A stretch of 64,000 bases of DNA, taken from contig JAJOZX010003301.1 of NCBI GenBank assembly GCA_023014485.1, forward strand, positions 314,501 to 378,500. The letters are read 5' to 3'. Position numbers and translations under genes: made by a program. Each line of letters begins with the position of its first letter. Within the stretch, counting starts at the first letter, position 1. Below the pieces are notes generated by a model. The model was not told where the DNA came from, made no database searches, and saw only the letters and a list, made by a program, of their open reading frames with translations. Positions 43,445-53,833 of this stretch are shown here, piece by piece. Source of the DNA: Bathynomus jamesi (Eukaryota; Arthropoda; Malacostraca; Isopoda; Cirolanidae).

Positions 43445-45282
43445 CAGGTTGTAACATAAATTCTGCTCGATTAGAAAACGGACGATAGATAACACTGGTC
43501 AACACTCATTTTATTGCCAATCATATTAGAGTGATTTTGGGGTAACTTTGTGGTGCTGATTCCGAATATGACATCGGTTTTGCTAGATTGGCTCTAATTT
43601 ATGAGATAATTGGTACCCCATTGAAACACGTAAAAATGCAAAAAATTTAATGTTCAGGCGGAGCCTACTTACTGGTTGGGTGGCCGATGACTTATATACG
43701 GAGGGGGAATATTCTAGAATGATCGCGGAGTAAACACTAAGAATATTCGCGTGTCTCACCATCTAGAATGTTCCGGTAGTTTCCCATATGCACGCGTTAT
43801 GGTTACGTTTCCTATTAATTGAGGGTATTCATTATCTCAAGAACTAGAGCCAAATCGGAAAAACTACTTTCATTTTGGAATTCAGCAACCCCAAAATACC
43901 CTAAATTCGTACGAATTTCCTTGGCAACGAAACAAAAAATATTTTTTGTTGACCTGTGATAATAGAATAACCTCACGATAATGTGAAATAGTTTTAGAAA
44001 TGTTGCAAAATACACGCGGCGACAGGTTCGCACAGGTTTTATCACGATACAGAACGATACAGAATAACTTAGGCTAGTGTAGGCTTAGGCTAGTGTAGGA
44101 TTAGGATAATGAATATGTTCTCTGGTGTTTTTCATACAGTTACAACGCCACCCATACGATATTACAGTAATTGAAAAAACATGGAGCCCACGAAAAAGCA
44201 TATTCGATATGTGATGCTGTATGAGTTCCATAAAGATCTAATGCTAGTGAATCCACAAGAAACATTCAAAGAGTTTATGGAAATGATGTGAGCGAATAGA
44301 TGTGTAGGAGATGGTTTGAGAAGTTCAGAAATGGAGACTTCAGTCTGAAAGATTATCAACGAACAGGACGACCAAATGAGTTAGATGAAGAGTTGCTTGA
44401 AGCAACAGTGGAGGAAAACCCAACAGTAACTGTAAGAGAACTTGGCCTGCAACTCGGCGTTAGCCATATGATCATTCATCGTCATTTGAAGCTGTTAGGA
44501 AAAGTAGTGAAGGTTGGAAAATGGGTTCCGCATGATTTGTCACAAGCGAATCTTCAACATCGAATCGATATTTGCACATCACTGCATTCTCGGCAACTGC
44601 AGGCACCGTTTTTTAATCGGATCCTCTATAACAATATTAAGCGTCGACATCAGTGGCTTAGCCGTGAAAAACAAAGCCTGAACCTCAACCAAGGAATGGA
44701 CCCCCATCCAAAGAAAAATTTTGCTATGCTTTGGTGGGATATGCAAGGAATTAGGGTATTTATTTTGAGCTTCTGCCAGATAACCAAACAATCACAGGAT
44801 TCACAGCTGAAGTCTACTGCCAACAGCTTCAACGATTGAAGATGGCATTACAAGAAAAACGTCCTGCATTAATTAATCGCAGAGGTGTTCTATTCCACCA
44901 GGATAACGCGCGCCCTCACATTGCTCGAATCACCACTGCCCAATTGGAGGCATTTGGTTGGGAAAAATGCCTCATCCACCTTATTCTCCGGACATCGCAT
45001 CTTCAGACTACCATTTATTCAGAAGTCTGCAACACCACCTAGTCCTAGATGGACAAAAGTTGCAATCCAGGGAAGCTATCGAAAACAAAGTGATCGCTTT
45101 TTTTAACTAGAAACCAAGGGCTTTCTTCGAACGTGGCATAAAAAAACTTTTCTACAGGTGGGAGGAGGTTATAGAAAAAGAAGGGAATTATATTGATGAT
45201 TAATTTGTCCTTATAAGTCATTTAAATTTTGTTCTGAATGAACTAAAAATAAAAAATCGAGCAGAATATATATTACAACCTT
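43445..45282 (+). mobile_element. Mariner (cecropia/irritans-like) inside the LINE, full length with TIRs
   Basis: Inverted ends CAGGTTGTAACATAAATTCT and AAGGTTGTAATATATATTCT, both continuing GCTCGATT, placed in TA-rich sequence. About 1.84 kb, longer than a standard mariner because of a 700-bp 5' non-coding part (43480-44180). Confidence 0.92.
44162..45200 (+). pseudogene. Mariner transposase lacking the first catalytic aspartate
   Basis: Start near 44180 (MEPTKKHIRYVMLYEF), first shift near 44290, then open 44300-44839: CRRWFEKFRNGDFSLKDYQR, TGRPNELDEELLEA, VTVRELGLQLGVSHMIIHRH, VPHDLSQANL. The family's TGDEKWV block with the first Asp is precisely absent: FFNRIL runs straight into YNNIKRRHQW, without a frame change. 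Then WWDMQGIRVF, second Asp in FHQDNARPHIA (44895-44927), and the third-Asp block only in a shifted frame (near 44975-45020). It cannot catalyse transposition. Confidence 0.9.
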
Positions 45283-45305
45283 ATATATATATATTTTTTT
45301 TAATT

Positions 45306-45505
45306 GGGGTTGTTTAACCTCCTTCGCAACATCTAAGGTCGTATGACGGAGGGGACCTACAGCTTTACGTGGGATCCGAACCACGGGTCGCTACATAATC
45401 TGAGCGCGGAGGACGGTCTCCCATCGAACTACTACCCAGACCCAATGTCGCTTAACTTAGCTGATCTCCGGGAAGCGGTGTTACGACATTGGCCACAACA
45501 TAGCC
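45306..45505 (-). repeat. 5S rRNA-derived SINE (SINE3 type), copy 2, better preserved
   Basis: Minus strand: starts GGCTATGTTGTGGCCAATGT, then GGAGATCAGCTAAGTTAAGC and GACATTGGGTCTGGGTAGTA, GTTCGATGGGAGACCGTCC. This follows 5S rRNA closely over the A box, intermediate element and C box (5S: GAAGTTAAGCAACGTCGGGC, TTGGATGGGTGACCGCC). It then fuses to a T-arm-like CGTGGTTCGGATCCCACG, AAAGCTGTAGGTCC, and a tail with ACGACCTTAG and GAGGTTAAACAACCCC. Flanked by (TA)n on the 5' side and T-rich DNA on the 3' side. Confidence 0.9.
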
Positions 45506-45551
<46 letters not shown>

Positions 45552-46518
45552 CCTTGCCAAAAATATATATAGGAGCATTCTATTCAGCGACAATTACAAA
45601 CCTACTGCTGTTATTTCTTGCTTCTCAAAATTACTTGAGAAACCTTTGCTGCACCCATTAAATGATTATTTATGGATGTCTCCTAATCAGTTTATTTTTA
45701 AAAGATCCCATTCAACTGACCTGTGTATTTATATTTTGAAGGAAATTGTATTCAAATACACTGACAACAATGCAACTATTTATAGTTGTTTCTTGGATAT
45801 AAGCAACGCATATAATAGACTGAACCACAATATTCTATTTGAAAAATAACAAGACAGAAATTTTCCACTGTATGTATGAACTATATTGAAAGTTTGGTTC
45901 CTTAACCAAACTTTTATGGCTAATGGAGCAACGCATTGTCCAAATGTTTTGGTTCCTCATGCGGAGTTAGACAAGGCCTCTTGCTCTCTCCTTTACTGTT
46001 TAATATGCATATTGATGGCTTAATTACTTCTCTTAATGATGCAAGAAGGGGATGTTTAGATAACATGAGGATAAATAACTTGGTTTATACCGATGATATG
46101 GTATTAATAAACTCTTCAATTAAAGATATAAATCACTTTGAGAAATTTGCGAATTGTAATCGCACAATCATGATATTAATTTTCATGTTAACAGAACTAA
46201 GACCACGCAATTTCATCCCAAAAGCTCAAACCAAACAGCTAATATTGGCTAATATTTTCGAAATAGAAGGTAAGTGAACGGAGCAAGTACAAAATTTAAG
46301 TATCTGGGTCAAATCATCACCTTGAATGGAGACTCAGACATAAGAAAACAATATCGAAGTTTCTGTGCGAAAGCAAACATGATTAAAAGGAACTTCAGAA
46401 TCTGTACAGGCGAGGATAGTCACTTTTTTCATACTTTCCGCACTAATATTTACGAGCAGCAACTATGAGCTAAGCATAAAAAAGGTTCTGGCAGAACCCT
46501 AAATTTGCTTTGCAACTA

Positions 46519-47113
46519 GTGATGTGTCGGATGTCCGGCAAGTCTTTTTTTTATATGCGGTAATATTTCTATGATTGTTTATAATAAATTAATTGGAAAA
46601 GGAATAAAAAATAAACGGATCTATACTGTTACAGACTGATTTATTTTCATCAACTAATGTTTTTCATGGCTTAAAGTAACTAAGTAGTGTACCTTACCCG
46701 TTAGGGTAACTTTTAAAAAATACGACTAAATTGAGACAAAAACTTCCTTTTTTTTTTTAAACTTAAAGAAGCGATCTCTTCCTTTTGCTATGAATTACAA
46801 TTAATTAACAAGTTATATTTCAAGATGAAAAGCAGCTTTTCCCCATTTTCATGAGACAAACGTTTTCTTTCATCTGAATAGATTTTCCCTGATGCATTAA
46901 AAAAAGTAAACAAATTGAACTTGGTGGAGCACTCAAATAGTTTAATTAATGCCAGAAATTTTAAATTCAACAGATTATTCTTTTTTATACTAGTGTTTAT
47001 ACGTGTCACCACCTTTATTTCACCATAGAAATTCATTTTATTTTAATTTATCAGACAAGGTAATATAGTAAAATTAATAATTAGCCAAATTAAACTCCAC
47101 ATATCATATCATG

Positions 47114-47144
<31 letters not shown>

Positions 47145-47357
47145 GAACCAAATAGAAATATATAACGAATTACATTAGTAAATTCATATAATAATGCTCC
47201 AAGATTGTGACATATTTAAATTTTGTGGTCATTTCAGCCAGCGCAGCCTTATTTTCTTTTCTGAATACATATATATAAAAAATAATATGTATTTATTTTT
47301 CTTTTTTACGTTTTACTTGCCTTTTAAATTTTAATTATAATTTTCATTACAATTTTT
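46519..47357. other. Unannotated stretch with (TAA)n at 47114-47143
   Basis: AT-rich. No gene or paired repeat found. Confidence 0.3.
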
Positions 47358-47561
47358 GGATCACCTGAAGATCAGGGCCCCCCAGCCTTCTTTAGTTAGC
47401 CTTATAAGGCTAACTTACGAAAATATCACGACTTAACCTAACCAATCGTTAGGTCAACTGTATGTCCTTGACAATTGGTTAGGTTAGATCGTAATATTTT
47501 CGTTAGTTAGCCTCATAAAGCTAACTAAAGAAGGCTGGGGGCCCCGATCTTCGGATGATCC
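47358..47561. mobile_element. Palindromic foldback element, 8-bp TSD
   Basis: Almost the whole 204 bp pairs with itself (GGATCACCTGAAGATCAGGG / GGATCATCCGAAGATCGGGG, then CCCCCAGCCTTCTTTAGTTA in both arms). Target duplication CAATTTTT at 47350-47357 and 47562-47569. The centre carries TTAACCTAACCAATCGTTAG strings, also found in the palindrome at 48838-49007. Confidence 0.88.
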
Positions 47562-47809
47562 CAATTTTTTATTTTTTATTTATTAAATTTAGCTTACTTC
47601 CACTGAAGACGTTCTTTGGGTGGAAGGAAACGTTTGGATTAAATAAAGATGCCTGGAATGTTGACGACAGAAACAGTTTAAAAGATCCCATACACCAATT
47701 TCCGATGTCTTTCGTAGAAGATACAATGAAAACACTTTACGTCAATTCAGGAAGTTCGAATTATATACTCGTATATACTGTATATGCCTTCGTATCTTAC
47801 TTCCCCTTA

Positions 47810-48607
47810 AACTATTATCAGGATTGTACTGTACAAGTGAAGCTAAAAACACTCTCTTTCGTACTTTCTGCAGTAATATTTACGGACAGCAACTCTGGGT
47901 GAACTATAAAAAAGGTTCTGGCAGAACCCTAAATTTGCTGTACAACAGGTCTTTTAGACTCTTACATAAATTACCCCCGAGATGCTCAGCTTCGCAAATG
48001 TTTGCTACCCGCGATGTCCCGAGCTTCCCGGAGGTAACAAGACGTGCTCAATACAGTCTGATGCAAAGAATTAAAAAATCAACCAACCCAATTATCCAAG
48101 TTATCCATGAGTCCTGCCGTTTATCCTCTAAGCCAGTGGTTCCCAATCTTTTCTGGTTCGCGGCACCCCAGTGCTATCTATCTACTTTCACGGCACCCCT
48201 GTGAATTAGCGTTTACCCCAGTTCAACAGCCGGTTCCCCCACCCTGCCAAGTGAGCACCACGTACCTTGAAACAGAGTCTATATCGTTCCTTTATGGGTG
48301 TAATAAATTGTGAATTTTGTTTTATTTCAAAATGTCAAACAAGCCCTCCTGGGAAGAAGTGGCTAAGCGTTGAATTATTGGATAAAATTGAATCTGTAAG
48401 GACCAAGCCTGAGGAAAGTGTATATTTTCACAAGATACCTCGTTCCAATTACAACTTCAATAAAAAATGTTGAAAAATCAACAATCTACAACAATCTTTG
48501 CGGCACCCCTGGGCAATGTCAGTGGCACCCCGGGGTGCCGCGGCACCCCGGTTGAAAACCACTTCTCTAAGCTATGGAATTCTTGGTACGAAAACTTATG
48601 TCTGTAG
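47810..48607 (+). pseudogene. Second copy of the same LINE family, C-terminal end, split by a hAT derivative
   Basis: Open from 47824: KNTLFRTFCSNIYGQQLWVN, YKKGSGRTLNLLYNRSFRLL, HKLPPRCSASQMFATRDVPS, QRIKKSTNPIIQVIHESC. The ORF enters the hAT at 48134. Beyond it the same frame resumes with LWNSWYENLCL and stops at 48605-48607. It overlaps in content with the end of the copy at 46380-46518 (both have the KKGSGRTLNLL string), so these are two copies and not one interrupted gene. Confidence 0.85.
48134..48564. mobile_element. Non-autonomous hAT, 431 bp, perfect 8-bp TSD, in LINE codons
   Basis: Left end CAGTGGTTCCCAATCTTTTC, right end the complement of AAGTGGTTTTCAACCGG. CTCTAAGC at 48126-48133 and 48565-48572. 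Both ends are rich in GCGGCACCCC strings (also present in tandem near 48525-48550). Confidence 0.92.
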
Positions 48608-48762
48608 CTCCACTTAACTTCGACATTACTGTATTATTTCTAATCAACTGTATATATTTCTATCCTTAGTATGTGAACTGTCATTGTATTAATAATATTT
48701 GTCATATGGACTATAGTCTGCCACTAAACCTTTTCATTTTCATTTTCATATGTATACTAGCG

Positions 48763-48798
48763 GAGTGACCTGGCGTTGCCCGGGTGGAAGTTGAGCGC

Positions 48799-48831
<33 letters not shown>

Positions 48832-49290
48832 TCAGTTAGGTTAATTGAATGCCCGGTTAGGTCAACTGAATGCCCGGTTAGGTTAATTGTACGCCCTTGA
48901 CGATTGGTTAGGTTAAGTCGTGATATTTTCGTTAGTTTTAACGAAAATATCACGACTTAACCAATCGTCAAGGACGTACAGTTGACCTAACCAGGCATTC
49001 AATTAACGTTTCCATGACGTCTGTGATAGAGCTCCGCCCATTTTATATCACTATCTTTTATGACGTGTCTATGATGTCACTATCTTTCAACCAATCCGGA
49101 ATACAGAGGCCTCCAGCGGCCTCAGATGACCTCGGAGGCCGACGCCACAGAGCCTATCTTCTTTCTTGGCCTCAGTTACCGCTATTACCCCAAGTCTCAT
49201 CCAAATCTGGCCAGTGGTTTGGCCGGCCATAAGAAACAAAGAAAGAAAGTTTGCAGGCAGTTCGACCATCACAGTTATTAGTATAGATAT
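48763..49290 (+). repeat. SINE/RTE-type repeat tail with an internal palindrome
   Basis: Starts AGCGGAGTGACCTGGCGTTG then CCCGGG, ends with CCAAATCTGGCCAGTGGTTT, AAACAAAGAAAGAAAGTTTG and TTATTAGTATAGAT. This start-and-end pattern is familiar from short retroelements spread across invertebrate genomes (3' ends with AAACAAAC.. and ATTATTAGTATAGA). (TA)n(CA)n at 48800-48829 and a palindrome at 48838-49007 are embedded. Confidence 0.5.
48838..49007. repeat. Palindrome related to the 47358-47561 foldback
   Basis: Arms mirror each other around GTTAGTTTTAAC (48935-48952): ATTGGTTAGGTTAAGTCGTG then ATATTTTCGTTA, repeated inverted on the right. GGTTAGGT and ATGCCCGGTTAGGT units repeat three times on the left. 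No TSD found. Confidence 0.8.
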
Positions 49291-49984
49291 AGTTAGTTAG
49301 TTAATTAGTTGCTCACAGAATTAGTATCTTCAGGGACATGGGTTCGAATCTTACCAAGATAAGGTTAAATTTATTTTTAACGTGTTTAGTGTTAAAAATT
49401 AGGTAAATTTAGTATGTTGTTTTCAATAATATATAAACATATAAGATTAGACCTACATACAGTGACTCTCTGTAAATAAAGAAAAACTGAAGTGGAATAT
49501 AACTGAAATTGCCTCTAACAGATGGCGTCACGTATTCAGAGAATCTTTTAACGACTTCATAAAAAGTTCTGAGATTTAGCACTAAAAAACGATAGAGAGA
49601 GACTTCCTTTAAAAGTACGCTGTATCGGTAAAAATATAACTATACTGACCAACTTTGAGAAACCTACTTTAGAGTTCTTCATACAATCCTTTTGAAGGCC
49701 TTTTTATCTGATTAAAAAGAGGGTATAATACAGTGTTCTTAAAGTGTTATAAGAACCTGGTGAAAATATTTAAAACTTTCGAATAGATTTTAATGTAAAG
49801 TTTGCGCGCGATCTGCAAGTTATTTATGTAAAATTCTTTTGAAAGCTTTTTTTGCGTTGCACTAGCGTGGGGGGGGGGGGGTGCAAAAGTAGAGTTTTTC
49901 TGCTTTGATCTAAAGAATTATTTCACTATTTTTTACTTCTTTAAGAATTATTCATGTTTTCTGGGCGTACACCTATATATACAG

Positions 49985-50048
<64 letters not shown>

Positions 50049-50282
50049 AGTAAAACGGGAATAAAAGACAAGATGAATGAAAATCAATCTTTTACTATAA
50101 TATGCTATTCAAAATGCAGTTTCAAGTGCACATGTGATGCACAATATTTCAATCATCTGAAAATAGGTAACCAAACAGCATAGCCAACACGAGTAGGGCT
50201 CATTTTACAAATTTCTATCTTTAGTGGGTAGGAGGGGGGCTGTTCTTTTTACAACCCCCTTCCTGTTATTTTCCCACCGGTT

Positions 50283-50345
<63 letters not shown>

Positions 50346-53184
50346 AAAAATGAACAATGAATAATCAATATTCATTTTTACATAAGAACCAAAATCGCTT
50401 AACGCGAGTTTGGATAATAATTTTACTTGTAGCTTCCTATTTTTGTTCGTGTCACAACCCTACGATCTACCATATCTATGTTTAGTCGTATCCATTTTCC
50501 ATTTGTTATAGAAGTTATTATAATTAATTATGAATTGTCTTGCATCTCACCCTCGACCCTAGATTATGCATACACATTGCATGTAACAGGATTGGAACCC
50601 GTAGTTGTACTTCTTAGTCATTACTACCCACTCTTTGTCTCTAATTCGTTCTTGTAAATCTTCCTAATAATGATTTGTACTATACGTAAAAATTCAATAA
50701 CTATGACGTCACATTTTCCCTTCATCATATATCTAGTATTCAATGTAGGAAAATTCTTTAACATCATATACTAAGGACGAAACACTCTATAGAAGTCATT
50801 ATTTATATGTTATGTAGTATAAATATAACTATTATTCGACCATATACCCCGCCCCCATAGCGTCCATCTTATCTTGATCATTATCCTATATAAATTTTAT
50901 TAAATATTCATTTTTTCTCATTCGTGCGAAAACGCTCAAATACGTTCTCGTATTGCTTTTTTTATTATTTTTTTCAAGTGCGTTCACCACTCAAGATATT
51001 CAAAAATGCTGAGGTTAAAGTGATCGAATTCCGCTGACTGGCAGATTCGAGCGCCTCAAAGATAAAATATCTCCGTTCGCTCTGATTTCAAATTCATAAC
51101 ATATTATAGCATATTATTTCGTAAATAAATTATCTCGTATGTACCATGTACTTTGTATTATATTTCTAACATCTAAATTGTCTATTAATATGAAACACTG
51201 TAAAAAAACAAAACAAAGTTATAGTAACTGTTTAATTGTAATTAACTGTAATACTTTAATTTAATATAACGTAATGTACTTTAATAGAACTGTAATGGAC
51301 AATCATAAGCGAATGTGAAGTAATCCATAATTGTAATCGTAATTGTAATGAACCAAAATTAATACGTACTCAGTCGTGTACTTAATTTGTACTTATGTGT
51401 ACTATTACGAAATGATATCGCCTTCATAAATGTAGACTCGGCGAAAAATACAAATTAGTTTTTATTTTTATTTTTTTTAGTTGAAATCTTTCAAAACATC
51501 TGATCATGTGTTTAAAAAAAGGGGGGAAATTTAACCTTCAACTGTCCTCCCCCAAAACATTTAAGTTTATATTATACATGTACTTGTAAAATTACAGCAC
51601 TTCTTCATTAGACTTCTTGATCATAGCACTTCATTAGGACTCCTTTGTTAGCAGCCTTGCTGCGGGGAGGGGGCAGAGGCCCCTTGCCTCCTTAATATTT
51701 TTAGATTCCGGCCTGAGCGATGGTCGAAAGAGGTCGAACCTCTACCCCTCTAAATTCAGAGCACTAACTGTAAATTTTTAAGAAGTAAATCACAGCAAGC
51801 GAAACTTTTTATTTTCCCCCTCGAGTTGGGCTATCTTCAGAGGAATTTAGTCAGTAAAGTAAAGTATCAGAGTATTATTGAAAGAAAAGAATTAACAGAG
51901 TGTCGACCCCATAAAGCGAGAGAAAAGAATTAGAAAGTTATAGAAGAAAAGTATATAGAAGAAATATCCGTTGCAGCCTCCTAACCAGAACCCCCCGTCG
52001 AATCCGAACCGACTCAGGGCCATAGACGGAGGGTTAACAGATATATATATATATATTTGAAAATATTTTCGCTATCAATTATGTAATTTAGAGTTGAAAC
52101 GAGAAGTTTTTAATGGCTCTCTCTTATGTTCTCATTGTTTGTTGAAATAGACGATAAATGGCCATTTGTTTCCATTACTTTTATTTGGGATCGCGAGTTT
52201 TAAATTGCAAACTTTCCCTTCGAAATAGTCAAACTTTACGATTAAAATGATGCCTACAGAATACATCCTCACAAACTCACACTGTTATAAGTAAACCAAA
52301 GATTCATTTACGTTAGTTTCGAGTAAATATAGCGATGAATTTTATCTCAATCCGAAATGTTATAAACTTCGAGTACAGTTCAAGAGTGTCGTAAATGTTT
52401 CTGGTGAGAAAGCTTTTGTATACGAAAGAATTATTTATGCTTTTCATTTTATTTTTATTATAATAATTTCCTAAAAAAAAAAAGCTGATAACAGTTTTTG
52501 AAAAGTAAATACATGTTAAAAATACAATTAAACTGAATTCATTGTGCATTTCCATCTCGTGTGTAAAGCTTCTATACAAAATGAAAAAAAGCAAAATGAG
52601 ATTTTATGGACCATGAATATCATCTCTTTAAAAATCAAAAGAGTTGAAAAACCTATGATTTGCCTCGAATTTTCTATTTCCCATGCACCGAACCAAGCAT
52701 TAAGTGATGTAGAAGTTGTATTCGTGGATTAGGTTTGCGAGGGTGATCACAACGTGCCTGAACTGCGTGAGTACAGCGCAAAAAAAAACTGTTCCAGCAA
52801 ATCTTCAGGTTCTTCTGTACGGTGAGTCACGTCTGCCATTCCATTTTTTGATAATCTGTGATGCACAGAACTAATTCTATTAACCCTATATGAACAACTG
52901 TTACAAATTTCTAATCTTTTATATACACGCATTTATAACTTAACCCTACAGAAAATTCTGTCCATAGAGGGTTAAGTGGTAGCTAATAAAATTAATATAA
53001 GCACCAAGTTTTGTCTCGGCTTAAGTCTCACAAGATAGTTTAAAGAAGCAAACTGATGAATTAATCCTAAGACATCGCCAGAAGCTTCATCAAGAAGGCC
53101 CGAGCAGCTGTCAGTTTGCTGTCAGAGGTCAAGCAAGTCATAATGTCATATGTCTCCAAGATCATTAAAAGGTAGCAGAAGACA
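49291..53184. other. Long stretch without recognisable gene
   Basis: Contains (TA)n tracts at 49988-50047 and 50286-50341, a G12 run at 49870-49881, a weak tRNA-like B box (CATGGGTTCGAATCTTACC, about 49338) and many TAATTGTAAT-type strings between 51190 and 51370. Open stretches are short and unlike any family I know. Confidence 0.4.
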
Positions 53185-53740
53185 GGTGGTTATGAAGTAA
53201 GAGCACGGTCGATAGACGAGTTTAATGCCTTTGTATTACAAAAAGATATTTATAAAAGTCTTTCAGTACTAAATCTAAACATTCGAAGCTTACCTAGGAA
53301 CTATAATTACTTATTGGCCCTCTTGAAAACTTCTACGGTCAAATTTAGTGTTATAATTCTCACGGAAACTTGGTTAAATAGTAGTATTAAAAACCTATAT
53401 AATATAGATAATTACGTTGCTTATCATACTGTAAGAGATGGTCAGATTGGTGGGGGTATCTCTGTGTATGTGCATCAAACTTACGACTCTAACGAAGTAT
53501 TTTCTCTATGTAATAGTGACAATGAAAACCTGATTGTGAATATAAAAGACAAAAGTAATGTATATTCTGTCCATGCAATATATAGACCACCTAATACTAA
53601 TATCAATAGCTTTTTAATTCACTTAGATAACATGTTATGCAACTTTCATAAATCGAATGCCATAGTTGCGGGAGACTTCAACATCAATTTGCAATCTGAA
53701 GCAATCTCTCATAAATTTTTAAACTTCTTTCTATCTTAGT
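53185..53740 (+). pseudogene. LINE apurinic-type endonuclease, N-terminal half of ORF2
   Basis: Opens with NLNIRSLPRNYNYLLALL (about 53270-53330), then the endonuclease blocks: LTETWLNSSIK (Glu), VYSVHAIYRPPNTNI, and VAGDFNINLQ (Asp/Asn catalytic pair). One frameshift at about 53735 (FFLS then stop) separates it from the remaining endonuclease residues, which continue in the next frame with SYGNQITESTIDNIFVN and ISDHFSTYAIF (SDH box). It makes the 5' nick for target-primed reverse transcription. Upstream ORF1 is missing. Confidence 0.88.
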
Positions 53741-53833
53741 CATTCTATTACAAAACCCACTCGAGTCTGCAGCTATGGCAATCAAATAACAGAATCTACG
53801 ATTGATAATATATTTGTAAATAGCAATGCCCTT

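Larger units (their letters stand above)
43110..46518 (+). pseudogene. Non-LTR retrotransposon, split by a mariner, a 5S SINE and (TA)n
   Basis: Left piece 43110-43400 encodes the region before RT (EERLRFWKTRYSNIPNSVRR, LSKELKTGSSPGIDNL). After the insertions the RT resumes at about 45560: SDNYKPTAVISCFSKLLEKP, SPNQFIFKRSHSTDLCIYIL, SCFLDISNAYNRLNHNILF, then in the next frame GVRQGLLLSPLLFNMHIDGL and the catalytic box as YTDD instead of YADD, then FKYLGQIITLNG and KANMIKRNFRICTG. Breaks off near 46518. The copy carries stops and frameshifts in addition to the insertions. A second, distinct copy of the same family lies at 47810-48607. Confidence 0.85.

Noticed and set aside
45306..45505. A functional 5S rRNA gene
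   Set aside because: Only the promoter-containing part matches 5S, the 3' part is a SINE core and tail, and a similar chimera exists at 32975.
46274..48204. One LINE gene interrupted by 1.3 kb
   Set aside because: The two sides repeat the same codons (KKGSGRTLNLL) rather than continuing, so they are separate copies.
49291..53184. A host gene in the quiet 3.9-kb interval
   Set aside because: No open frame with codon bias, splice pattern or family motif was seen.
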